Below, piece after piece: positions 8,068 through 15,498 of a DNA stretch of 18,278 nt. Numbering within the stretch: position 1 is the stretch's first letter; every line of letters starts with the position of its first letter. A program made the translations under genes and the position numbers. The DNA comes from Pollutimonas bauzanensis_A (lineage in GTDB: Bacteria > Pseudomonadota > Gammaproteobacteria > Burkholderiales > Burkholderiaceae_B), in contig NZ_JBEBUX010000079.1 in assembly GCF_040393045.1 (NCBI RefSeq), forward strand, positions 1 through 18,278. The letters run 5' to 3'. The notes under the pieces were generated by a model that saw nothing but the letters and a program-made list of their open reading frames with translations, was not told the DNA's origin and ran no database searches.

Positions 8068-9789
8068 ATGACAGTTAAAACTATGCCCAATCGGCAACAG
8101 CCGGCTCGTATTCAGGCGCTCTCCGGGGTAGGGCTTGTGCTGGGCACGCTTTTCTTTGCCGCCTCGCTGACTCCCACGCTAATCCCCCGCACAGCGCTGA
8201 CCCAGGGCGTCTTGGCCGGGCTTTGCTTTGCAGCAGGCTACTCAATAGGCTTGTTCTTGCATTGGCTTTGGGTTTATCTGGAACTGCCCGAGCCTTCCGC
8301 GCGCAGTCGGCGACGCGGCAATGCATTGATTATTGCGTTATGCCTGGCCGTCGCCGTCTTCGTGCTTTGGCAAAGCACTGGTTGGCAAAATTCGATTCGC
8401 TCTACGATGGAGATGGCGCCGATCAGCGGGCTTCATCCCATTAAAATTTGCCTGGTGGCGCTTCCCACTTTTGCGATACTGTTTGCACTGGGCCGGCTTT
8501 TCCGTTTTCTTGTCCGGTTTTTTGCCACTCACATGCGACGCCTGGTTCCGCCCAAAATTGCCTATACGGGCGGTGTCGCCATTGCCATCCTCATCTTCTG
8601 GCTCCTGGCGTCAAACGTATTGGTGCGGGCCGGCTTCAACACATTTGAAGCCTCGTTCCGCCAATACGATGCCTTGCTCGAGCCAGAGCGGGCGCAACCC
8701 ATAGACGCCATGAAAACCGGCAGCGCGGCCTCGCTAATCAATTGGGGGGAACTTGGCAGGGCAGGGCGTGAATTCATTGCGGCCGGTCCCGATGCCATTG
8801 CCATCACCGCCCATACCGGGCGACCCGCTTTAGAGCCTATCCGCGTTTATGCCGGGTTGCGCAGCGGCGAAACTGCGGCGGCCCGGGCCCGGCTGGCGCT
8901 TGAAGAATTGAAGCGCCAAGACGCGTTCGAGCGCTCTGTCCTGGTGGTCGTAACGCCTACCGGTACGGGCTGGGTAGATCCTGCGGCGCTGGATGCGGTC
9001 GAGTATCTACACGAAGGGGATATCGCCAGCGTCGCCATGCAATATTCCTACCTATCGAGCCCGTTGTCGCTATTGGTTCAGCCCGATTATGGCGCCGAAG
9101 CCGCGCGTGCGCTGTTTACGGAAATCTATGCTTATTGGACGGCGCTGCCCAAAGATCACCGCCCTAAGCTGTATCTGCATGGACTGAGTCTGGGCGCCCG
9201 GAACTCAGAAAGATCGGCCGGCTTATTCGAGATGATCAGCGATCCTATCAATGGGGCTGTCTGGAGCGGCCCTCCTTTCGGAAGCACGCTTTGGCGGTCC
9301 ATCACAAATCGTAGGAATTCCGATTCACCGGCCTGGCTGCCCGAGTTTCATGATGGCTCTCTGGTGCGCTTCATGAATCAGCACGGCTCAACGCTTGCGC
9401 CCCAATCACCTTGGGGGCCGATACGCGTTGTCTACCTTCAATATGCCAGCGACGCTATCACTTTCTTCGAGCCTGAAAGCTGGTACCGACGGCCGGCATG
9501 GATGCAACAACCGCGCGGTCCTGATGTGTCGTCTACGTTTCGCTGGTATCCGATAGTCACGATGCTGCAATTGACGCTGGATATGGCATTGTCGGACGCG
9601 ACGCCCATGGGCTATGGCCATGTGTACGCACCGGGGCATTATGTTGATGCCTGGGTTGCGGTCACTGGCGTTGATAACTGGACTGCCGATGAACTGTCGC
9701 AGCTTAAAACTTATTTATCAAACCAGGCGCAAACTGCGATGGAAAGCGACGACCGCAAGGAAGATGCCTATGCCAACCGGGGAGGCTAG
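8068..9789 (+). CDS. Membrane-anchored alpha/beta hydrolase (COG4425-type)
   Basis: A 573-residue protein with four to five N-terminal transmembrane helices (within about residues 15-190) and a large C-terminal hydrolase domain, the layout of the Abhydrolase_9 family. The nucleophile elbow is GLSLG with Ser374, after the strand PKLYLH. Candidate acid and base are Asp462 (YLQYASDAITFF) and a His in GYGHVYAPGHYVDAW near the end. The substrate is not known for the family; a lipid or ester role is only a guess. I prefer the ATG at 8068, which has a weak GTAGG upstream; a GTG at 8038 and an ATG at 8083 are alternatives. It shares a 193-bp intergenic region with the divergent ABC exporter gene, so the two could be co-regulated. 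Confidence 0.85.
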   Translation: MTVKTMPNRQQPARIQALSGVGLVLGTLFFAASLTPTLIPRTALTQGVLAGLCFAAGYSIGLFLHWLWVYLELPEPSARSRRRGNALIIALCLAVAVFVLWQSTGWQNSIRSTMEMAPISGLHPIKICLVALPTFAILFALGRLFRFLVRFFATHMRRLVPPKIAYTGGVAIAILIFWLLASNVLVRAGFNTFEASFRQYDALLEPERAQPIDAMKTGSAASLINWGELGRAGREFIAAGPDAIAITAHTGRPALEPIRVYAGLRSGETAAARARLALEELKRQDAFERSVLVVVTPTGTGWVDPAALDAVEYLHEGDIASVAMQYSYLSSPLSLLVQPDYGAEAARALFTEIYAYWTALPKDHRPKLYLHGLSLGARNSERSAGLFEMISDPINGAVWSGPPFGSTLWRSITNRRNSDSPAWLPEFHDGSLVRFMNQHGSTLAPQSPWGPIRVVYLQYASDAITFFEPESWYRRPAWMQQPRGPDVSSTFRWYPIVTMLQLTLDMALSDATPMGYGHVYAPGHYVDAWVAVTGVDNWTADELSQLKTYLSNQAQTAMESDDRKEDAYANRGG

Positions 9790-9791
9790 CG

Positions 9792-9842
9792 GTTCCTGCG
9801 CAGCCGGATAGTATCTGTAAGCTATCGGACTGCGCATGGAAC
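9792..9842. terminator. Imperfect long hairpin between convergent genes
   Basis: The core arms at 9797-9811 and 9822-9836 match at 13 of 15 positions around a 10-nt loop. The pairing extends outward through GGTTCC (9791-9796) and GGAAC (9838-9842) with one bulged T at 9837. It sits exactly between the convergent hydrolase and M24 genes, so it would fold in both transcripts. There is no clear T-run, so it is a candidate bidirectional terminator or 3'-end stabiliser rather than a textbook one. Confidence 0.6.
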
Positions 9843-9854
9843 GCAATGTGGCCG

Positions 9855-11012
9855 TTATACGAAGTGGACCTTAGGTGGCGCTTTCATTAGCGCTTCGCCA
9901 CCGTTCTCTGTGACGAGCAAGGGGAATTCCAGTCGCATTCCACCAACTTTCGGCACGTAAAGATGCGTGCCGAGTGCAACAACCATGCCTGCCTGAACAG
10001 TGTCTTGGCTGCGCAGATTGATGAATGGTCGTGTTCTTGCGCAGGTTCCCAGGCCATGGCCGAAGGTTGGAAGGCAATAATCCGCCAGCCCATGGCGTTC
10101 AAACACGGCGAGACCTTTCTTTACTACCTCTGGTATAGGCTGACCTGGCCTCATGTTTTCAATCATGGTGGCCACTACCTCTTCCCAGCAGTCGATCATG
10201 CCTTGTTGCTGGGCTGTTGGCTTGCCAAGGAAAACGGGAATGGACGTATCCGCCAGGTAAAGGTCGATCATGGGGTGCAGGTCCAGGATGACGAATTCAT
10301 TATCCTGAATCAGTTTTTCGGAGGCCTGCTGCGTAACGCCATGCAGGTATCCGGTACGGTTGCCAGATCCAACTTCCGTTCCGCCAGTCAGTGCCCATGC
10401 CCAGGTACTGCCATTGTCGCGAATGGCTTTTTCAATCGCGCCGGCAACCGAGTTTTCTGTAACGCCGGCGCGCACCGCGGCGCGTCCAGCATCGAAGCCG
10501 ATATCTGCGACATGCGCAGCAAAGCGCAGACGTTCAATTTCTGCGGCGTCCTTGATGAGCATGACATCATCAAGCAGACTCACGCCATTCTGGATGTCGG
10601 CATTGGGGAGCAGTTCTTTCAGTTCCAGATACTCGCTTGCGCACACCATGCCTGGTGCGATCTGCGCCGCGCCTGGATGGGAAAGGTCGATACCGATGCG
10701 GCCCTTCGACAGCCCCAGTTCGCCCAGTTTGTCAGCAATACCGCGCGTGAAATCCGAGAAGGTGAACGGTGTGATATCAACATCAACCCCTTCTTCACGG
10801 ATACGGCTGGTATCCCAGGCCCAGTAAACAAATTTGCAATCGCCGTTGGCCGTGACGATGACGGCGCCGCGCCACGGCATGAACGCACCGCTTAGATAAT
10901 GCAAAGCCCCTTGCCGCGTTCCAACATAGGCATCAAACCCCGCTGCCTTTACAGAGGCTGCGATTTTCTGACGACGGGCAGCAAAGTCGATGGGAGTGAA
11001 ATTTTGAATCAT
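9855..11012 (-). CDS. M24-family (Xaa-Pro peptidase / creatinase fold) hydrolase
   Basis: A 385-residue protein with a creatinase-type N-terminal domain (about 1-150) and a pita-bread C-terminal domain. The metal-ligand pair Asp244 and Asp255 lies in LDLHPMIDLYLAD, His319 in FGHGLG, and Glu362 in RLEFPLLVTENG. The fourth usual ligand, the Glu of the EPG-type motif, is not present: the aligned stretch reads ALGTHLY (346-352), placing Gly348 there with His350 two residues on. So either metal binding differs or it acts like creatinase, which uses the fold without metal. No signal peptide, so cytoplasmic. AGGA lies nine bases before the ATG. It starts 26 bp after the Bug-type gene and is surely its operon partner, which suggests it acts on the imported compound. 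Peptidase activity is not assured. Confidence 0.88.
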   Translation of the reverse strand: MIQNFTPIDFAARRQKIAASVKAAGFDAYVGTRQGALHYLSGAFMPWRGAVIVTANGDCKFVYWAWDTSRIREEGVDVDITPFTFSDFTRGIADKLGELGLSKGRIGIDLSHPGAAQIAPGMVCASEYLELKELLPNADIQNGVSLLDDVMLIKDAAEIERLRFAAHVADIGFDAGRAAVRAGVTENSVAGAIEKAIRDNGSTWAWALTGGTEVGSGNRTGYLHGVTQQASEKLIQDNEFVILDLHPMIDLYLADTSIPVFLGKPTAQQQGMIDCWEEVVATMIENMRPGQPIPEVVKKGLAVFERHGLADYCLPTFGHGLGTCARTRPFINLRSQDTVQAGMVVALGTHLYVPKVGGMRLEFPLLVTENGGEALMKAPPKVHFV

Positions 11013-11038
11013 TAGAAAATATCCTGAACGTACGTGAG

Positions 11039-12010
11039 TTAGTCTGGCTGAATGCCGGCATCGTGAATGATTTGTGCGGATTTCTTGACCTCAGCTTCTA
11101 TAAAGGTCTGAAACGCTTCCGGTGTCCCTGCTACAACCTGCAGGCCGGCGTCCTTAAGCTGCTTTTCGGTTGCGGGATCCCGCAGAGCTGTATTGATTGC
11201 CGTGTTCAGCTTGCCGAGCGTGTCTTTCGGAATGCCTTTGGGGCCGACGAATCCGTACCAGGATCCGGCCCGATAGCCGGTTACGCCTGCCTCATCAATG
11301 GTTGGCACATCGGGCAGCTCTGGCAAGCGCTTTTCCGACGCCGTACCCAGCGCAATCAATTCGCCGCTGCGTACGCGGGGCAGCGCCTGCGGACTAATGT
11401 CCATCAATAGCGATACACGTCCCGACAGCAGGTCTATGTAGGAGTTTCCTGAGCCCTTGTAAGGGACATGAACCATTTCGATACCTGCCATCTTCGCGAA
11501 CTGCTCCATCGCGAGATGCATGGAAGACCCTGTGCCACCGGAGGCGTATATGACGGTGCCCGGTGCGGCTTTAGCTTTTGCGATCAATTCGGCAACCGTT
11601 TTGACCCCCAGGCTGGGGTGCGCGACCAGAATCATCGGCGAGTTCACGGCTTGCGACACGGCGGTGAAGTCCTTGATCGTGTCATAAGGCACTTCTTTAT
11701 ACAGGCTGGCATTGGCAGCATGGTTCCCCGGCGTGGCGATGCCGATGGTATAACCATCTGAGGCTGATCTTGCCACCATCGATGACCCCAGCATGCCATT
11801 GGCGCCAGGCTTGTTTTCGACGATGACACTTTGCCCGAGGCTGTCCGACATATGCTTGCCGACAACCCGGGCCAGCATGTCGGTCGTGCCGCCTGCCGCA
11901 TACGGTACGATGATGCGGATCGGCTTGTTCGGAAATTCAGAGGCCTGCACAGCCAGTGGCGCTGTGTAAGCAGCTGCCAGAGACAGCATAATAAATAGAC
12001 GACGGTTCAT
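11039..12010 (-). CDS. Bug/TctC-type periplasmic substrate-binding protein (operon 1)
   Basis: A 323-residue tripartite tricarboxylate transporter (TTT) binding protein. A Sec signal peptide is visible, with a likely cut after VQA (residue 23), so it is periplasmic. The family signature follows: KPIRIIVPYAAGGTTD, then LGQSVIVENKPGANG and GSSMVARSASDGYT, and HVPYKGSG further on. Bug proteins bind carboxylates and similar small organic acids, but the ligand cannot be read from the sequence. GGAGG lies 11 bases before the ATG at 12010. The gene is the first of a two-gene operon with the M24 protein, divergent from lysR. No TctA/TctB membrane subunits occur in the window, so a transporter encoded elsewhere, or a sensing role, must be assumed. 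Confidence 0.94.
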   Translation of the reverse strand: MNRRLFIMLSLAAAYTAPLAVQASEFPNKPIRIIVPYAAGGTTDMLARVVGKHMSDSLGQSVIVENKPGANGMLGSSMVARSASDGYTIGIATPGNHAANASLYKEVPYDTIKDFTAVSQAVNSPMILVAHPSLGVKTVAELIAKAKAAPGTVIYASGGTGSSMHLAMEQFAKMAGIEMVHVPYKGSGNSYIDLLSGRVSLLMDISPQALPRVRSGELIALGTASEKRLPELPDVPTIDEAGVTGYRAGSWYGFVGPKGIPKDTLGKLNTAINTALRDPATEKQLKDAGLQVVAGTPEAFQTFIEAEVKKSAQIIHDAGIQPD

Positions 12011-12066
12011 GAAATGGATTGCCTCCGTTTTTCATAAAATAGTTAGAACTGAATGGCGTGCTTATG

Positions 12067-12090
12067 AGTGCACGTAACGATAAATGCACT
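12067..12090. promoter_or_regulatory. Candidate LysR operator, 24-bp inverted repeat
   Basis: AGTGCA (12067-12072) and TGCACT (12085-12090) form perfect 6-bp arms around a 12-bp spacer; the near flanks TAT and ATA extend the symmetry with one slip. It lies between the divergent Bug operon and lysR, 60-84 bp from each start, the classic place for a LysR-type recognition site. The spacing suits a dimer on successive major grooves. Assignment to this regulator is inference from position. Confidence 0.6.
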
Positions 12091-12150
12091 ATAAATTAAA
12101 GCGCCTCCGTTCTCTATGTGCCCCTTGTCTAACAGATATACGACGCATGT

Positions 12151-13080
12151 ATGACGCACAATATTGACATCCAAACCTTGCGTTTATTTTTGAAAGTTGC
12201 AGAACTGGGCAATATCTCCCGGGCTGCGGATGCGCTGTCCTTGTCGCAGCCTTCGGTAAGTCGAAGCCTGAAGGCGCTGGAGCTGTCGCTGAATGCCCCG
12301 TTGTTCTACCGCACCGGGCATGGTGTGGAACTAACCGCCATTGGCGCGTTGGCAATTGAACAGGCCAAGATTGTTGTCCAGGGGTGTGACGGGTTCGTCA
12401 GGGATATCCGCGAGCGAAGCAGTGGTCCCACCGGCGTTGTTTCCGTCGCATTGCTGACTGCCTATATGCGAAGCTTTGCTGCCGACTTGTTCGATAAGGT
12501 GCAGCAAAAATACCCGGGCGTAATACTCAGGATGGTGGAGAGTTTCAGCGCCCAGCATGAAGAGTGGCTGGCAAATGGGCAGGTCGACATTGCACTGGTC
12601 ACTGAATATCGCGAGCTGCGAATTGCCAATGAAGACGTACTGGCACAATCAAACCTGGCTTTGGTTGGACAAGGGCCATGTGCATCTGACTACCCGGACA
12701 TTCCATTCTGTGATCTGAACAATCTCCCGCTCGTGCTCCCAGCATCGCCCAACGGCCTTCGTGTTCGCATGGAAGAAGAAGCGCTGAAACAGGGAATCAG
12801 TCTGCGTGTTATTTTTGAAGCGGATTCCCTGGAGGCGCAGCTTGCCCTCATCAGGCGAGCCAGGTGCTACGCCATCTGGAGCGAGCACCTGACGCGACAG
12901 GAAAACTATACGAACGAGTTGCACATCAGGCGCATCGTTGCGCCAACACTGCCGCGTTATGTCGTGCTTCGCACAACGACACACCATCCTCTAAGCAGAG
13001 CCGCCCGCGAGGTTGCCCATCTTTTGCGCAGGTTGATCAGCGATGCGCATCAGGAAGGGCCGCCGTCTTGCAACCCGTAA
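12151..13080 (+). CDS. LysR-family transcriptional regulator of the Bug-M24 operon
   Basis: A 309-residue LysR-type regulator. The N-terminal winged helix-turn-helix spans about 5-65 (TLRLFLKVAELGNISRAADA, then LSLSQPSVSRSLKALE), and a periplasmic-binding-protein-like effector domain fills about 90-300. It should bind DNA as a tetramer and respond to a small ligand. The gene is divergent from the Bug-M24 operon and shares a 140-bp intergenic region with it, so it most likely controls that operon and itself; the ligand may be the imported substrate or a breakdown product. The ATG at 12151 fits the family N-terminus although no good Shine-Dalgarno site precedes it. It ends at a strong terminator before the LacI-type gene. 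Confidence 0.93.
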   Translation: MTHNIDIQTLRLFLKVAELGNISRAADALSLSQPSVSRSLKALELSLNAPLFYRTGHGVELTAIGALAIEQAKIVVQGCDGFVRDIRERSSGPTGVVSVALLTAYMRSFAADLFDKVQQKYPGVILRMVESFSAQHEEWLANGQVDIALVTEYRELRIANEDVLAQSNLALVGQGPCASDYPDIPFCDLNNLPLVLPASPNGLRVRMEEEALKQGISLRVIFEADSLEAQLALIRRARCYAIWSEHLTRQENYTNELHIRRIVAPTLPRYVVLRTTTHHPLSRAAREVAHLLRRLISDAHQEGPPSCNP

Positions 13081-13153
13081 GATAGTTCGAGCCCGGTTGC
13101 AGGCAGCTGGCGGCCTGCCAGGCTTTCTACTAACTGCTCGATCCGGTTATCAT

Positions 13154-13199
13154 GCTGCCGTGTGAGAGCAAGTTGCTCTATCGGTCAGCTTTTTTTTTT
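13154..13199 (+). terminator. Rho-independent terminator after lysR
   Basis: The lower stem pairs GCTG-CCG (13154-13160) with CGG-T-CAGC (13082-style arm at 13182-13189) with one bulged T at 13185. After a small internal loop the upper stem AGAGC/GCTCT (13165-13169 with 13175-13179) closes a five-base loop. Ten T residues (13190-13199) follow directly. It lies 73 bases after the lysR stop and insulates the following LacI-type gene. Confidence 0.85.
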
Positions 13200-13234
13200 G
13201 CAATTTCGCCGCACATATCTAGGAACGATGATTA

Positions 13235-14320
13235 ATGCCTGTCAAGGATAGCGCCGGCTTTCGCAGGAACGATCCACCAATCGAAAAGCAGGGGACTTCA
13301 CGTCGTCGAGCTTCCGGCGGCGTGACATTGAACGATGTGGCGCGCGTGGCGGGTGTATCGACTATCACCGCATCGCGTGCGCTCAACAACCCGACTATTG
13401 TTTCGGATACGACTGTCGAGAAGGTGCGTGCAGCGGCGAGTCAGATTGGATATGTGCCCAATCTGCTGGCAGGCAGCCTGAAGTCAAATCGCAGCCGTCT
13501 GGTGGTGGTGCTCGTTCCGACAATTGCCGGCTCGCCCTTTCTGCGGGCAATCCAGGCTCTTACGGACGCCCTGGCGCGTGCCGGCTATCAAGTCATGATG
13601 GGGCAGATTGGCTACGATAACAGCCATGAAGAAGCGCTTTTGGATGCCATTATTGGGCGTCGTCCAGACGGCATCGTAGTGACTGGCTTAATCACGTCCG
13701 AAGCGGCACGGCGCAAGCTGATGATGGCTGGCATTCCGGTTGTGGAGACTTGGCAAATGAGCGCTGAACCACTAGACATGCTCGTCGGGTTTTCGCACTA
13801 TAAAGTCGGCGAGGCGATGGCCGCCTACTTATGGGAACGAGGGCACAGGCACTATTTGGTTGCTACCGGACGAGACGTGCGGGGGCAGCAGCGTCTGCAA
13901 GGGTTCCGGGACAAGTTAGCGGCTGTGGCAGGCAATGAAGGGCAAGCCGCTTCGTCCATTCATGAATCCTATGTCAGCCTGCCCAGCACGGTTGCCGCGG
14001 GGCGGCAGGTGCTTTCGGATGCGCTGGAGCAGGGCCTTCACGTTGACGCGATATGTTGCTGTTCCGATGCGCTTGCCGTGGGCGTCCTGTATGAAGCGCA
14101 AGCGCGTGGCATAGCCGTTCCCGACGAGCTTGCTGTGCTGGGCTATGGCGACACCGAAATTGCACCGCATACTGTGCCGGCAATGAGCACTGTCAGGGTC
14201 GATGATATTGGGATTGGTCTACATGCTGCCCGCATGCTGATTGCTCGTGTTGAAGGCCATGCTCCCGAGCAGATGGTGGTTGACGTCGGGTTTTCCATAC
14301 AACAACGTCATAGCGCCTGA
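13235..14320 (+). CDS. LacI/GntR-type repressor of the sugar-acid operon
   Basis: A 361-residue LacI-family regulator. A polar leader of about 29 residues precedes the helix-turn-helix (TLNDVARVAGVSTITASRAL, 31-50). The hinge helix PNLLAGSLKS (75-84) follows, then a ribose-binding-like effector domain. Stretches such as IPVVE, GFSHYKVGEAM, RGHRHYLVA and VLGYGDTEIAP resemble the gluconate-type GntR members of the family, so the inducer is probably a sugar acid. AGGAA lies nine bases before the ATG at 13235. Only 35 bp separate it from the lysR terminator, so its own promoter must overlap that terminator or be weak; none was recognised. It lies directly upstream of the operon whose promoter carries two LacI-type palindromes, so local repression is the natural reading. 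Confidence 0.92.
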   Translation: MPVKDSAGFRRNDPPIEKQGTSRRRASGGVTLNDVARVAGVSTITASRALNNPTIVSDTTVEKVRAAASQIGYVPNLLAGSLKSNRSRLVVVLVPTIAGSPFLRAIQALTDALARAGYQVMMGQIGYDNSHEEALLDAIIGRRPDGIVVTGLITSEAARRKLMMAGIPVVETWQMSAEPLDMLVGFSHYKVGEAMAAYLWERGHRHYLVATGRDVRGQQRLQGFRDKLAAVAGNEGQAASSIHESYVSLPSTVAAGRQVLSDALEQGLHVDAICCCSDALAVGVLYEAQARGIAVPDELAVLGYGDTEIAPHTVPAMSTVRVDDIGIGLHAARMLIARVEGHAPEQMVVDVGFSIQQRHSA

Positions 14321-14372
14321 CAGGCTGCATAGCTGGCTACCCAAAACCCTAAGTTATTCCCTTGAACAGGTA

Positions 14373-14401
14373 TTGTTAAAAACAAAAGACAACGTTATCA
14401 T
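14373..14401 (+). promoter_or_regulatory. Promoter of the Bug-aldolase-dehydratase operon
   Basis: TTGTTA (14373-14378) and TATCAT (14396-14401) are separated by exactly 17 bp, each one or two mismatches from sigma-70 consensus. Transcription would start near 14408, leaving a leader of about 66 nt. The -10 hexamer is inside the first LacI-type operator, so a bound repressor should exclude RNA polymerase. Confidence 0.65.
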
Positions 14402-14403
14402 TC
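14384..14403. promoter_or_regulatory. LacI-type operator O1 (imperfect copy)
   Basis: This 20-bp stretch, centred between 14393 and 14394, matches the perfect palindrome at 14415-14434 at 16 of 20 positions and keeps the core GACAACGTT. It overlaps the -10 box. The likely binder is the LacI/GntR-type protein encoded just upstream. Confidence 0.7.
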
Positions 14404-14414
14404 GGGTTTTGCGT

Positions 14415-14434
14415 TAATGACAACGTTGTCATTA
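14415..14434. promoter_or_regulatory. LacI-type operator O2 (perfect 20-bp palindrome)
   Basis: TAATGACAACGTTGTCATTA is a perfect even palindrome with the central CG step typical of LacI-family operators, where the hinge helix inserts. Its centre is 31 bp from that of O1, about three helical turns, so two repressor dimers would sit on the same face. It falls at about +17 of the predicted transcript. Confidence 0.85.
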
Positions 14435-14473
14435 CGAAGATACAGACATTCATAACATCAGAAAGGAGACAGT

Positions 14474-15487
14474 GTGTCCATCCACATGCCCGAATTCACC
14501 CGTCCAGTTCAATTTCGCCGCCGCGCTTTGCTTGCCGCCCTTGGGCTAGTCCTGGCATCCGGCTATGCAGGAATCAGCCATGCCCAGGAAAAATGGCCTA
14601 CTAAGCCCGTTAGACTTGTTGTGCCGTTTTCCCCCGGCGGTAGTACGGACGCCGTTGGCCGGTTGCTGGCTACTGAGCTGGGCAAGGCCCTGGGCCAGTC
14701 GTTTGTTGTTGAAAACAAAGCCGGCGCCAACGGCACCATAGGGTCGGATAACGTGGCCAGGTCTGCCGCGGATGGCTATACGCTGTTGCTGTCGGGCATT
14801 GGCTCTAATGCGATCAATTATTCACTTTATCCAAAAATGTCTTATGACGACAGTGCATTCAGGCATATTGCGTTGTTGGCAACAGGGCCTGGGGTGCTCG
14901 CTGTGAACCAGAGTTTTCCCGCCAAAACCGCAACTGAGTTTTTTGATCTGGTGAAAAAGAACCCTGGTACCTACGCCTACGCGACGGCAGGTGCTGGATC
15001 GTCAGGTCATCTATCGATGGAATTGTTGAAGCAGACGAAGGATCTGGATATTTTGCATGTCCCCTACAAGGGAAATGGTCCGGCGATCACCGATGTCATT
15101 GGCGGCCAGGTACCGGTCATCATCCTCAATAACGATACGGCGCTGCCGCAGGTTCAGGCTGGCAAACTGCACGCGCTGGCGGTAACCAGTGCGCAACGCA
15201 ATCCTGCCTATCCCGATGTGCCTACACTTGCCGAGTCCGGCGTGCCCGGTTTTGATGTCGCGTCCTGGTTTGGCTTGTCAGCCCCCAAAGGAACGCCCGA
15301 TGAAATCGTTGAGCGCTTATCCGCCGCAGTCAAGGTTGCGCTGGAAGCGCCGAAGTTCAAAGAATACCTTGAGAGCACCGGTTTTGTGCGCGACTACCGG
15401 GATCCTCAAGGCTTCAGCGGCTTCGTCGACAGTCAAATAAATCAATGGCGGGATGTGGTCAAGCAGGCCGACATCCGCATGGAATAA
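14474..15487 (+). CDS. Bug/TctC-type periplasmic substrate-binding protein (operon 2)
   Basis: A 337-residue TTT-family binding protein, first gene of the sugar-acid operon. It begins with an Arg-rich n-region (FRRRALL), a hydrophobic stretch and a likely cut after SHA (residue 37), so it is periplasmic. The Bug signatures are clear: KPVRLVVPFSPGGSTD, LGQSFVVENKAGANG, NVARSAADGYT and HVPYKGNG. The GTG start at 14474 is chosen because AAGGAGA lies about five bases upstream, whereas the ATG at 14486 would be too far from it. The aldolase begins 11 bp after the stop. The operon context suggests a sugar acid (aldonate or aldarate) as ligand, unusual for a family best known for di- and tricarboxylates. 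No TctA/TctB genes are nearby. Confidence 0.94.
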   Translation: MSIHMPEFTRPVQFRRRALLAALGLVLASGYAGISHAQEKWPTKPVRLVVPFSPGGSTDAVGRLLATELGKALGQSFVVENKAGANGTIGSDNVARSAADGYTLLLSGIGSNAINYSLYPKMSYDDSAFRHIALLATGPGVLAVNQSFPAKTATEFFDLVKKNPGTYAYATAGAGSSGHLSMELLKQTKDLDILHVPYKGNGPAITDVIGGQVPVIILNNDTALPQVQAGKLHALAVTSAQRNPAYPDVPTLAESGVPGFDVASWFGLSAPKGTPDEIVERLSAAVKVALEAPKFKEYLESTGFVRDYRDPQGFSGFVDSQINQWRDVVKQADIRME

Positions 15488-15498
15488 GCGGAATCTTC

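Noticed and set aside
9963..10895. A 310-codon plus-strand open frame opposite the M24 gene
   Set aside because: Antisense to a gene with conserved active-site residues; translation has no recognisable features.
13081..13150. Short inverted repeats (GGCAG/CTGCC and others) just after lysR
   Set aside because: Only five-base arms without a T-run; the stronger terminator at 13154-13199 explains the end of lysR.
15445..15498. Longer N-terminus for the aldolase starting inside the binding-protein gene
   Set aside because: The extra 18 residues do not match the family, whereas the ATG at 15499 has a ribosome site and aligns with the GarL start.
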